56,575 bases of DNA from Marmoricola sp. (GTDB lineage: Bacteria; Actinomycetota; Actinomycetes; Propionibacteriales; Nocardioidaceae): NCBI GenBank assembly GCA_025965195.1, contig JAOPXK010000127.1, positions 1 through 56,575 on the forward strand, in the 5' to 3' direction. Both the position numbers and the translations under genes were made by a program. Below the pieces are notes generated by a model. That model was not told where the DNA came from. It searched no databases and saw nothing but the letters and a program-made list of their open reading frames with translations. This document shows, in pieces, positions 1 to 7,383 of this stretch (the first letter of the stretch is position 1; the number at the start of each line of letters is the position of its first letter).

Positions 1-720
1 GCGGTACAGCGCCGCATACACCCCCCCGCGCGCGACCAGCTCGGGCCCCGCGCCGACTTCGACCACGCCGCCTTTGCCCAGCACTACGATCTTCTTCACC
101 CCATGCACGGTGGCGATGCGGTGGGTGATGATGAGCGTCGTGCGCCCGTGCATCAGTTCCTCGATCGTCGACATGATGGCCGCCTCGGTCGTCGGGTCGA
201 GCGCGGAGGTCGGCTCGTCGAGCACGAGCACCCGTGGGTGCGTGGTGAGCACCGAGCCGATCGCCACTCGCTGCTGCTGACCACCGGAGAGGTCACGCAG
301 TGGTGCATCGCGAAGGTCCGCAATCCCCAACAGGTCAAGGGTTTCCTCGACTCGCTTGCGCATCACGGCGGACGGGAGACCGAGCTGTTCCATGCCGTAG
401 GCGAGCTCCTCCTCGACCGTGTCGGTGACGAAGCCGGCCAGTGGGTCCTGGCCGACGACGCCGACCAGGTCGGCCAGGTCGCGGGGCCGGTGTGCACGGG
501 TGTCGCGTCCGTGCACCAGCACCCGGCCGCCGAGCCGGCCACCGGTGAAGTGCGGGACGAGACCGTTGACCGCGCCGAGCAGGGTGCTCTTGCCGGAGCC
601 CGTGCGGCCCACGACCAGGACGAGCTCGCCCTCCTCGACGGTCAGGTCGACGTCACGCAGGACAGGGGCATCGGCTCCGTCGTACGCCATGGAGACGGAG
701 TCGAAGACGATCGCGCTCAT
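1..720 (-). CDS. ECF transporter ATP-binding protein, partial (C-terminus beyond the window)
   Basis: Energy-coupling ATPase of an ECF vitamin transporter, acting on the cytoplasmic face of the membrane with EcfT and a substrate-binding S protein. The 240 visible codons hold a full ABC domain: Walker A GRTGSGKST near residue 40, signature [13 protein letters not shown], Walker [14 protein letters not shown] and the switch histidine in IITHR. The ATG overlaps the EcfT stop by 4 bp (ATGA), so translation is probably coupled. The frame is still open at base 1, so it cannot be told whether this is a single-domain EcfA or the first half of a fused two-domain ATPase, which occurs in actinobacteria. 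No S component is in the window; it would be expected just beyond base 1. Position below a cobalamin riboswitch suggests the substrate is cobalamin (inference). Confidence 0.9.
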   Translation of the reverse strand, partial: MSAIVFDSVSMAYDGADAPVLRDVDLTVEEGELVLVVGRTGSGKSTLLGAVNGLVPHFTGGRLGGRVLVHGRDTRAHRPRDLADLVGVVGQDPLAGFVTDTVEEELAYGMEQLGLPSAVMRKRVEETLDLLGIADLRDAPLRDLSGGQQQRVAIGSVLTTHPRVLVLDEPTSALDPTTEAAIMSTIEELMHGRTTLIITHRIATVHGVKKIVVLGKGGVVEVGAGPELVARGGVYAALYR

Positions 721-1814
721 CGGCTCCCCCTTCGCGCGGCGCGCTGCACCGGCGGAGGAGTGAGTACGGCGGGCAGGGCCGCGACCAGGATGCCGAGCGT
801 CGCCCAGACCGGCAGCACCGGCGCGGCCAGCGGCTGCAGCGGCATGTCGAGGGCGATCGCGTCGGTATGTCTGGTCGCGAACATTCCGAGCGAGGCCGCC
901 ACTCCGCACAGCACGGTGACGGTCTCGACCAGTCCCCATGGGTCGGGCCGGTAGCTGCTGATGTTGACCGACCTGCCACCGAGCCAGAGCCCGAAGAGCA
1001 CCAGGGCCAGCCCGACCAGCAAGGCGGGCAGCCCCATCCAGGTCGGGCTGTGGTCGGTGTCGAGGATCCCGTACATCGCCAGCGCCAGCACCAGCAGCCC
1101 TGTCAGCGTGGCGGCGCCCGTCAGCAGTCGGTGGCGTGATTCGGTGTTCCGGCCGTAGCCGCGAGACTCCATCGCCGCCGCCAGCAACAACGACCGGTCG
1201 AGGGTGTCCTGCAGGACGGGGAGCGCGACCCGTGGGAACGCCCGGACACCGCGGCTCGTGTCACCACGCAGCAACCGGGCGCGGAGCACCCGCTGGACGC
1301 TCTCGGCGAGCTGGGGGGCGACGCTGACCGAGACGATCACCGCGGTGCCGATCTCATGGAGCGCGCCGGGCAGGGTGCGGAGCAGCCGTTTCGGGTTGGC
1401 GAGCGCGTTGGCGGCGCCGATCGCGATGATGAGTACGCCGAGGCGAGCACCCAGCAGCGCCGCCGCCAGCAGTCCCTCGAGATAGACGTTGCCGAGCAGG
1501 TTGATCCCGGCGGCCCAGCTCGGGAGTCCGATGCTCGGAAGGGGCAGGATCTCGATCTCGCCGTACTTCAGGCCGACCAGCACGTGCAGCACGACCCGCA
1601 CCACCACGATCACGACCGCCAGCCCGACGTACAGGTTGAACGCGCGCGCCCAAGGCGAGTCACCACGCCGCGACACCACCACCAGCCAGACCGCCGCGAT
1701 CATCAGCGCCAGCAGCAACGGGTTGGTGGTCAGGTTCGCGGCCACGGCGACACCGATCGCCCACCCCCACCATGCCAGCGGGTGCAGGGATCGCGGCAGC
1801 CGCGGGGTCGTCAC
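717..1814 (-). CDS. ECF transporter transmembrane coupling protein EcfT
   Basis: Membrane scaffold of an ECF transporter, linking the ATPases to the S component. The 365-residue product has about seven or eight hydrophobic segments. The central cytoplasmic region carries the arginine-rich coupling-helix pattern of the family (VLRARLLRGDTSRG, then AAAMESRGYGR near residues 185-230). It is longer than the usual 250-270 residue EcfT because of extra hydrophobic segments at the C-terminus. The GTG start at 1814 lies 4 bp after the stop of the upstream DUF4430 gene, and the stop overlaps the ATPase start, so all three are one operon. Regulation is expected from the cobalamin riboswitch about 2 kb upstream. 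The family assignment is secure; the transported vitamin is inferred from the riboswitch. Confidence 0.88.
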   Translation of the reverse strand: MTTPRLPRSLHPLAWWGWAIGVAVAANLTTNPLLLALMIAAVWLVVVSRRGDSPWARAFNLYVGLAVVIVVVRVVLHVLVGLKYGEIEILPLPSIGLPSWAAGINLLGNVYLEGLLAAALLGARLGVLIIAIGAANALANPKRLLRTLPGALHEIGTAVIVSVSVAPQLAESVQRVLRARLLRGDTSRGVRAFPRVALPVLQDTLDRSLLLAAAMESRGYGRNTESRHRLLTGAATLTGLLVLALAMYGILDTDHSPTWMGLPALLVGLALVLFGLWLGGRSVNISSYRPDPWGLVETVTVLCGVAASLGMFATRHTDAIALDMPLQPLAAPVLPVWATLGILVAALPAVLTPPPVQRAARRGSR

Positions 1815-1818
1815 GTCC

Positions 1819-2640
1819 TCAGGCTCTGCGTCGTAGCAGGGCGGTCACGCCACCGGCGGCCCCGAGCGCGACGACCAGCAGCAGGCCCCAGACCCAGGAG
1901 ATGCTGCCGCCGCTGGTGTCAGCCGCAGCGGGCGTCGGAGTGTCGGTCGGTGAGGTCGTCGGACTCGCCGAGACAGCTCCGCCGGCCAGCGGCGTTGCTG
2001 TTGCGACCGGTGCCTGCGTCGGTTTGGCCGGCTTCGGCGCCCGACTGGACGCGGTTGCCGTCGGCGACGCAGATCCCAGCGCGGCAGTCGCGGCAGTCGC
2101 TCGTGTCGCCGTCAAGGTCGGGCTTGCCTGGTGCGTGGCAGCCGGCGGCTTGTGGGTCGGCGCGTGCGTCGGGGTGGGCTTCGGGGTCGACGCGGGAGTG
2201 CCGGGCGCGGGTGTGCTCGGTCCGGCCGACCCGGACTCGAACCGCCAGCCCTCGACCGAACCCGGAGCGGGGTTGTAGCTGTCGGGACCCACCGAGCTGA
2301 AGTGCCACGCTCCGCCGGGGCTGGCGTGGAAGTACACCCAGTAGCTCGGGTTGGCGTGGCAGGCGGCCGGGTTCGAGGGAGTGTTGTTGAGCTGACAGAT
2401 GATGCCGTTCGGGGCGTGTTCCGGGGCGAAGCCGGCAGTCTCCAGGGCGCTCGTCCCCGATGACGGGTCGCCGCTCGCGCAGCCGACGCTGGTGTGGTCG
2501 GGGAACTGGACGACCACGGTCACCCCACTGGTCCCGGAACACGCCGCGGCAGCGGCCGGCTGGGCGGGAGCGACCACGAAGGTCGCTCCCGCCAGCACGG
2601 CGAGCGAACAGAGGACGCGTTTGAACAAGGTCAGCCGCAC
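1819..2640 (-). CDS. Membrane-anchored DUF4430-like (transcobalamin beta-domain type) surface protein
   Basis: Predicted extracellular, C-terminally anchored protein of 273 residues. The GTG start at 2640 lies inside the last codons of the upstream barrel gene, giving a signal peptide (hydrophobic core LCSLAVLAGATFVV, cleavage after AAAA). Residues about 35-140 form a compact domain with four to five cysteines and the motifs NPSYWVYFHA and GSVEGWRF, which resemble DUF4430, the C-terminal beta domain of transcobalamin and intrinsic factor. Residues about 140-235 are a Pro/Thr/Ala-rich linker (TPKPTPTHAPTHKPPAATHQ), then one transmembrane helix and RRR. Coupled to the barrel protein upstream and EcfT downstream. 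In animals these two domains are fused and clamp cobalamin between them; here they are separate neighbouring proteins. Cobalamin capture is inferred, not shown. Confidence 0.78.
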   Translation of the reverse strand: MRLTLFKRVLCSLAVLAGATFVVAPAQPAAAAACSGTSGVTVVVQFPDHTSVGCASGDPSSGTSALETAGFAPEHAPNGIICQLNNTPSNPAACHANPSYWVYFHASPGGAWHFSSVGPDSYNPAPGSVEGWRFESGSAGPSTPAPGTPASTPKPTPTHAPTHKPPAATHQASPTLTATRATAATAALGSASPTATASSRAPKPAKPTQAPVATATPLAGGAVSASPTTSPTDTPTPAAADTSGGSISWVWGLLLVVALGAAGGVTALLRRRA

Positions 2641-3725
2641 TTGATCGCGACTGCGGTCTTCTTCGCGCCGGCGTTGCTGATGTCGATGAGCGGCGTGCCG
2701 GTGAGGCCGAGGACTGCCTGCGTGGTCGAGCGGCGGTCCTGGTCGACCGGCCGGGCCGAGGCGCCTCCGGCGGCGGCCTCCGCCTTCGCGGCCGCCTTGT
2801 AGGCAACCGCGCCGACGAACGCCGACGGGAACGCGCAGCCATACTGCATCCGGAGCAGGTACGCCCGGGCGCTGCTGATCACGCGGGGACGACCGGAGTT
2901 GGCCAGCGCGATGATCGCCAGCGAGGTGCTGTTGGAGTTGACGGCCGGCGTCGTCGGGCCGCCGTGGAAGCCGCCATTGCCGGCGCGGTCCTTGACCAGG
3001 AACGCCTGCGCTGCCGTGACGGCCTTGCGACTGGCGGTGGTCGGGTGGACCGCGTTGAGGGCCTGGATCGCCATCGACGTCGCATCCGGGTCGGCGGTCG
3101 TCCGGTCGGTGCACTTGGGGTTGACCTCGTTGAGGCGGAAGCCTCCGCCCGGGCACTGCTGCCTGAGCAGGAACGAGATCGCCTTGGCGTCGACGCCGCG
3201 GCCGGCCTTCTTGATGCCAATGATCGAGAAGGCCTGGCTGAACGTGTTGGAGAAGTCACCGAACGCCGACTGGTCCGCGAACCGGCCGTGGTCGTTCATC
3301 AGGTGGATCACCCGGGCCGTCAGGTTCACGCCACCGAGGTGGCCGGGGTTGGCCCGGCGCTGGGCGAGCGCGACGACCAGGGCCTTCGCGGAGGCGCCGG
3401 CGTACTTCTCGGCGCCTGCACCGATGTAGTCGGTGATGTGGGATCCGAGGTACGACGTGGAGCGGACGGCCTCGCGCTGGCTGGTCTTGGCCGCGTCGAG
3501 GGCCAGGATCGCGTCGGCCGTGAGGCCGTAGTCGGGGTACGCCGTCCCGGAAAAGGTCGTCGTCAGGTGGTGACCGGTCCTGACCAGCTCGCGGGCGAGG
3601 AATGCGCTCGCGCCGGTGCCGGGAGTGGCGCTGGCAGCGTCGGCAGCGGGCGATGCCGCGATCAGGGCGATGGCCGTCAGCCCGACCGCGGCTGCGGTGC
3701 GGGTACGGCGGGAGAACATGGACAT
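2631..3725 (-). CDS. Secreted alpha/alpha-barrel protein (prenyltransferase/squalene-oxidase repeat, transcobalamin-like)
   Basis: Predicted secreted protein of 364 residues with a signal peptide ending ADAASA. The mature part is built from repeated helical units, each with a D/N-x-x-(S/A)-T/D-(S/A)-x-A-I-x-A-L pattern: DYGLTADAILALDAAK, DPDATSMAIQALNA, NSTSLAIIALANSG and STTQAVLGLTG. This is the alpha/alpha toroid pattern shared by terpene cyclases, prenyltransferase beta subunits and the N-terminal domain of transcobalamin/intrinsic factor. No DxDD or other cyclase acid motif is seen, so binding is likelier than catalysis. I chose ATG 3725 because a GAGAGG Shine-Dalgarno lies 6-7 bases upstream; a longer in-frame reading would run through the riboswitch. 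First gene of the riboswitch operon; overlaps the DUF4430 gene. Confidence 0.82.
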   Translation of the reverse strand: MSMFSRRTRTAAAVGLTAIALIAASPAADAASATPGTGASAFLARELVRTGHHLTTTFSGTAYPDYGLTADAILALDAAKTSQREAVRSTSYLGSHITDYIGAGAEKYAGASAKALVVALAQRRANPGHLGGVNLTARVIHLMNDHGRFADQSAFGDFSNTFSQAFSIIGIKKAGRGVDAKAISFLLRQQCPGGGFRLNEVNPKCTDRTTADPDATSMAIQALNAVHPTTASRKAVTAAQAFLVKDRAGNGGFHGGPTTPAVNSNSTSLAIIALANSGRPRVISSARAYLLRMQYGCAFPSAFVGAVAYKAAAKAEAAAGGASARPVDQDRRSTTQAVLGLTGTPLIDISNAGAKKTAVAIKCG

Positions 3726-3730
3726 GTGAT

Positions 3731-3955
3731 GCCTCTCAGCGGTTCGTGACAGGACCTGGGCTGAGAGGCGTGAACCTGACCCAGGCTCCGCCCCGTTGAC
3801 CTCGACGGTGGTGTGGAGCCGCTCGTGACACCCGGGCATTCCGGCTCACCACCCAGAAGGTGGCCTACGGCTGCGGGTCAGCGCCGGACTTGGACCGGCT
3901 TTCCCCAGGGTTCACGCGTTGCTGAAGCCGTATGGCTTCCCGTTGATGCTACCGC
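3731..3955 (-). promoter_or_regulatory. Cobalamin (B12) riboswitch with ribosome-binding-site sequestering stem
   Basis: Read on the minus strand, the leader between the hmgA stop and the barrel gene carries the conserved cobalamin aptamer core: GGGGAAAGCCGGTCCAAG, then TCCGGCGCTGACCCGCAGCC and GTA, and further on GAGCCGGAATGCCCGGG. An 8-bp closing helix is possible between 3909-3916 and 3769-3776 (CGTGAACC with GGTTCACG). Downstream, 3760-3769 and 3731-3740 form a perfect 10-bp inverted repeat whose second arm contains the GAGAGG ribosome-binding site of the barrel gene, so control is probably at translation initiation. The outer boundary at about 3955 is approximate. Confidence 0.88.
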
Positions 3956-3959
3956 TCCG

Positions 3960-5225
3960 CTACTTCTTGGCGGGCCCGCGACCGGCCCAGGTCCAGGCGT
4001 ACGACGGGTCCTCGGTGTCAACGGCGAGCTCACCCAGCTCGAGCGGCCGGAACGTGTCAACCATGACCGCGAGCTCATCGAAGTACTCGGCGCCGATGGA
4101 GGCTTCGACTGCGCTCGGCTGTGGGCCATGGGCATAGCCACCGGGGTGCAGCGAGATCGAACCGATGCCGATACCGCTGCCCTTGCGAGCCTCGTAGTCA
4201 CCGGCGACGTAGAACATCACCTCATCGGAGTCGACGTTCGAGTGGTAGTACGGCACCGGGATCGACTGCGGGTGGTAGTCCACCTTGCGCGGACAGAAGT
4301 TGCAGATCACGAAGTTGGTGCCCTCGAAGACCTGGTGGACCGGCGGCGGCTGGTGCACCTTGCCAGTGATCGGCATGAAGTCCTCGACGTTGAACGTGTA
4401 GGGATAAAGACAGCCGTCCCAGCCCACGACATCGAACGGATGTGTCGCGTAGGTCATCCGGGTCCCGACGATGCCGCTGGCCACGCGGTGCTTGACCAGC
4501 ACCTCGAATCCGGTGGTCGAGCTGCCGTCGGTGGTCGAGCTTGTCGAGACCACGAAGGTCTCGCCTGGCCCGTGCAGATCGCGTTCGCAGTACGGCGCAT
4601 GCTCGAGGAACTGGCCGAAACGGGAGAGGTACCTCTTCGGCGCAGAGATGTGCGAGTTCGACTCGATTGCGTACAGGCGAGAGACTCCACCCTGCTGATT
4701 GCTGGGCTCACTACTGGGCTCACTACTGGGCTCGTGACTGGGTACCCAACGATGCGTCGTCGATCGCGGGATCAGGACGTAATCGCCTTGCCGGTAAGGG
4801 AGCACTCCGAAAATCGTCTCGACCGTACCGCTACCGGCCTCGACATACACGCACTCGTCGCCGATCGCGTTGCGGTACAACGGTGAGGCCGCCGAGGCGA
4901 CCACATAGGAGATCCGGACGTCGGCGTTGCCCAGCATCAGCCGTCGCCCCTCGACAGCGTTGACCGGTTGATCCGGCACAGGGATCTCGTGCAGCCGCAG
5001 GTGACGCGGCTTCAGCGGATGGTTGGGCTTCGTGGAGAGGTCGGGCAGCTCCCACACCTGGCTGTCGACGATCGCGGACGGCACGCCCGAGTGATACAGC
5101 AACGCGGAGTCGGAGGAGAAGCCCTCCTCTCCCATCAGCTCTTCGTATCGCAGGTGGCCATCCGGATCGCGGAAAGCGGTGTGCCGTGTGGGCGGGATCT
5201 CGCCGACGGCTCGGTAGTACGCCAT
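3960..5225 (-). CDS. hmgA: Homogentisate 1,2-dioxygenase
   Basis: Ring-cleaving Fe(II) dioxygenase converting homogentisate to maleylacetoacetate in tyrosine and phenylalanine breakdown. The 421-residue cupin protein has the family signatures near its C-terminus: VPYYHSNVDSDEVMFY with the probable His and acidic iron ligands, and SLHPGGYAHGPQ with the next histidines. Other landmarks are YRNAIGDECVYVEAG and VGWDGCLYPY. The ATG at 5225 is preceded by GGAGGG, closer to the start than usual. Two insertions look unusual: a SEPS tandem repeat around residues 163-174 from a 12-bp DNA repeat, and a Ser/Thr-rich stretch (STSSTTDGSSTT) from a dispersed palindromic repeat. Divergent to the unknown gene and fahA across a 28-bp gap, so the promoters must overlap. 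hppD is about 8 kb away. Confidence 0.93.
   Translation of the reverse strand: MAYYRAVGEIPPTRHTAFRDPDGHLRYEELMGEEGFSSDSALLYHSGVPSAIVDSQVWELPDLSTKPNHPLKPRHLRLHEIPVPDQPVNAVEGRRLMLGNADVRISYVVASAASPLYRNAIGDECVYVEAGSGTVETIFGVLPYRQGDYVLIPRSTTHRWVPSHEPSSEPSSEPSNQQGGVSRLYAIESNSHISAPKRYLSRFGQFLEHAPYCERDLHGPGETFVVSTSSTTDGSSTTGFEVLVKHRVASGIVGTRMTYATHPFDVVGWDGCLYPYTFNVEDFMPITGKVHQPPPVHQVFEGTNFVICNFCPRKVDYHPQSIPVPYYHSNVDSDEVMFYVAGDYEARKGSGIGIGSISLHPGGYAHGPQPSAVEASIGAEYFDELAVMVDTFRPLELGELAVDTEDPSYAWTWAGRGPAKK
4511..4552. repeat. Dispersed palindromic repeat copy inside hmgA
   Basis: GGTGGTCGAGCT occurs twice (4513 and 4531), and the second copy runs into the imperfect palindrome GGTCGAGCTTGTCGAGACC at 4533-4551. 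It has the same layout as the element in hppD at 13960. It is in frame in hmgA and encodes the Ser/Thr stretch. Confidence 0.6.
4704..4739. repeat. 12-bp tandem repeat inside hmgA
   Basis: Three consecutive units of GGGCTCACTACT (the third is GGGCTCGTGACT) sit in frame within hmgA and encode repeated SEPS on the minus strand. A 12-bp period keeps the frame, so copy number could vary without breaking the gene. Confidence 0.85.
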
Positions 5226-5253
5226 CCCTCCACCCTGCCGCGCGTGTTCTAAC

Positions 5254-6117
5254 GTGGCAACCGTGACCGCCCTCCCAGCCTTCCTGGAGCACTTCGTCGA
5301 CGACGCCGCGATCTTCCCGCCCGGCAACGTCCCCCTCGAACAGGCTGTCATCGAGCATCGCGAACACCTTGCCTCGGCGTACGCCGGCCTGGTCGGCGGG
5401 TTCGTGGTCAGCGACGTGAAGCTGCCCGACCTGCTGGAGGTGGTCTCGACCCCGCTCGCGATCAACCTCGTCGTCACCGGCGGCGCCGGTGCGATCGAGC
5501 CGGCGGTCCGCTGGGCGACCCGCTCCCCTGCGCTCTCGCTGCGAGCCCTGGAGTTCGCGCTGCGTGACGAGGAAGACCTTGCGCACAACGCCCAGCGGGT
5601 GATCGCGGCCGTCGACAGTCTCGAGGACGACCTCAGCGGCGTGGAGTTGTACGTCGAACCGCCGCGTCTCCACGGCGGACCGGGCCACGGCTGGCTCGCT
5701 GCGCTGGACGAGCTGGCGGCTCGCGAGATCCGGCTGAAGTTCCGCACCGGCGGCGTCACCGCCGATGCCTTCCCGACCGCGGCCGAGGTCGCCGCCTGCA
5801 TCGACGCCGCGCTCGACCGCGAGCTGCCGTTCAAGTGCACGGCAGGTCTGCACAACGCGGTCCGGCACATGAATCGAACGGACTTCGAACGCCCCGTCGA
5901 GATGCACGGCTTCCTGAACATCCTGCTGGCCACCAGGGCCACCCTCGACGGTGACGACCCCGTCGAGGTGCTCACCGCGACGGATCTCACCGAGCGGCTG
6001 GACGCTGCGGACTTCGATCTGCTGGCCAGCACCCGCAAGTGGTTCACGTCGTTCGGGAGCTGCAGCGTCCTCGAGCCGCACGAAGACCTGGTCGAGCTCG
6101 GTCTGGTCTCGCCGTGA
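5254..6117 (+). CDS. Conserved protein of unknown function between hmgA and fahA
   Basis: A 287-residue soluble protein of no named family that I recognise. It has no signal peptide or membrane helix. Conserved-looking blocks are FVDDAAIFPPGN near the N-terminus, VELYVEP in the middle, then IRLKFRTGGV, LPFKCTAGLHNAVRH and MHGFLNILLAT. The alternation of short hydrophobic strands with charged loops and a Lys/Cys/His-rich C-terminal half suggests a barrel-type enzyme. GTG at 5254 or GTG at 5263 are both possible starts. Its TGA overlaps the GTG of fahA, so the two are translationally coupled. The homogentisate pathway needs a maleylacetoacetate isomerase between HmgA and FahA and none is otherwise visible here; this gene is a candidate by position only. 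Confidence 0.85.
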   Translation: MATVTALPAFLEHFVDDAAIFPPGNVPLEQAVIEHREHLASAYAGLVGGFVVSDVKLPDLLEVVSTPLAINLVVTGGAGAIEPAVRWATRSPALSLRALEFALRDEEDLAHNAQRVIAAVDSLEDDLSGVELYVEPPRLHGGPGHGWLAALDELAAREIRLKFRTGGVTADAFPTAAEVAACIDAALDRELPFKCTAGLHNAVRHMNRTDFERPVEMHGFLNILLATRATLDGDDPVEVLTATDLTERLDAADFDLLASTRKWFTSFGSCSVLEPHEDLVELGLVSP

Positions 6118-7307
6118 CGTGCTGGGTCCCGGGTGCCGCCGGATCGCCGTACGGCCTCGACAACCTGCCCTACGGGGTCTTCACCAACGCCGACCAACCG
6201 GCCCGCGTCGGCGTGCGGATCGGCGACTTCGTCCTCCCTCTCTGCGCGGTCGCGGAGTCCGCGGCATTCGCGCAACCGAGCCTCAACGCGTTCCTCGCTC
6301 TGGGACGAGAGGTCTGGCACGAGACGCGTGCGTGGCTGATCTCCCTGTTCGGCAACGAGGAGCACCGCGCCCTCGTCGAGCCACTTCTCGTGCCGGTCGA
6401 CGACGTGACACTGCAGCTCCCGTTCGAAGTTGCCGACTACGTCGACTTCTACTGCTCGCTCCAGCACGCCACCAACGTCGGCAAGATGTTCCGGCCCGAC
6501 AGCGACGCGCTGACCCCAAACTGGCGTCACCTCCCGATCGGGTACCACGGCCGCGCGGGCACCGTCGTGGTCAGCGGTACGCCGGTCCGGCGACCGTCCG
6601 GCCAACGGCTGGCAGCAGGCTCGAGCACCTCCGGACCGATTCCGACGTACGGTCCCAGCGCGCGGCTCGACATCGAGTGCGAGCTCGGTTTCGTGGTCGG
6701 CACCCCAACCCTGCTTGGCGAAAGTGTCCGCACTGCCGACTTCGAGGAGCACGTCTTCGGGGTACTCCCCCTCAATGACTGGTCGGCCCGCGACATCCAG
6801 AGCTGGGAGTACGTCCCGCTCGGCCCGTTCCTCGGCAAGTCGTTCGCCACCTCGGTCGCGGGCTGGGTGACCCCGCTCGAGGCCCTCGAGGCGGCCCGTG
6901 TCGACCTGCCGGGCCAGGACCCGAAGCCGCTGGACTACCTGTCGGTCGGGGCCCGATCGGGGTACGACATCGACTTCGAGGTGCTGCTCAACGGTGAGGT
7001 CGTCAGCCGGCCGCCGTACGCCGCGTTGTACTGGTCGCCCGCGCAGATGCTTGCCCACCTGACCGTCAACGGAGCTTCGCTGCGCACCGGCGACCTGTTC
7101 GGCAGCGGCACGATCAGCGGTGACGACAAGGCGCAGCGCGGCTCGTTCCTCGAGCTGTCCTGGGGTGGCAAGGAGCCGTTCCGGGCCGGCGGAATGGACC
7201 GGACCTTCCTCGAAGATGGCGACGAGGTGACCCTCCGTGCGAGCGCAACGGGAGTGGCGGGTGGGCGCATTGCGCTTGGTGAGGTGACCGGCCGCATCGT
7301 CGCCTGA
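6114..7307 (+). CDS. fahA: Fumarylacetoacetase
   Basis: Hydrolyses fumarylacetoacetate to fumarate and acetoacetate, the last step of tyrosine catabolism. The 397-residue product follows the family from end to end: a short N-terminal SH3-like part, then YVDFYCSLQHATNVGKMFRP, PIGYHGRAGTVVVSGTPVRR, LDIECELGFVVG (metal-binding acids) and PLNDWSARDIQSWEYVPLGP with FLGKSFATSVAGWVTP. The GTG start at 6114 overlaps the stop of the upstream gene (GTGA), which fixes the start and implies coupling. It ends about 75 bp before the ABC transporter gene. Confidence 0.95.
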   Translation: MTCWVPGAAGSPYGLDNLPYGVFTNADQPARVGVRIGDFVLPLCAVAESAAFAQPSLNAFLALGREVWHETRAWLISLFGNEEHRALVEPLLVPVDDVTLQLPFEVADYVDFYCSLQHATNVGKMFRPDSDALTPNWRHLPIGYHGRAGTVVVSGTPVRRPSGQRLAAGSSTSGPIPTYGPSARLDIECELGFVVGTPTLLGESVRTADFEEHVFGVLPLNDWSARDIQSWEYVPLGPFLGKSFATSVAGWVTPLEALEAARVDLPGQDPKPLDYLSVGARSGYDIDFEVLLNGEVVSRPPYAALYWSPAQMLAHLTVNGASLRTGDLFGSGTISGDDKAQRGSFLELSWGGKEPFRAGGMDRTFLEDGDEVTLRASATGVAGGRIALGEVTGRIVA

Positions 7308-7383
7308 TTCGTGTCCGGGATCCGAGACCCATTCGAGATCTGACGCCGGTGATCTGTGACACGTCAGCCACTAGGGTCGGCGC

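Noticed and set aside
3960-7058. Very long minus-strand open frame (over 1000 codons) covering hmgA and running through the antisense of the next two genes
   Set aside because: Only the first 421 codons from ATG 5225 resemble a protein. Upstream residues are the antisense of the unknown gene and fahA, whose plus-strand products match families.
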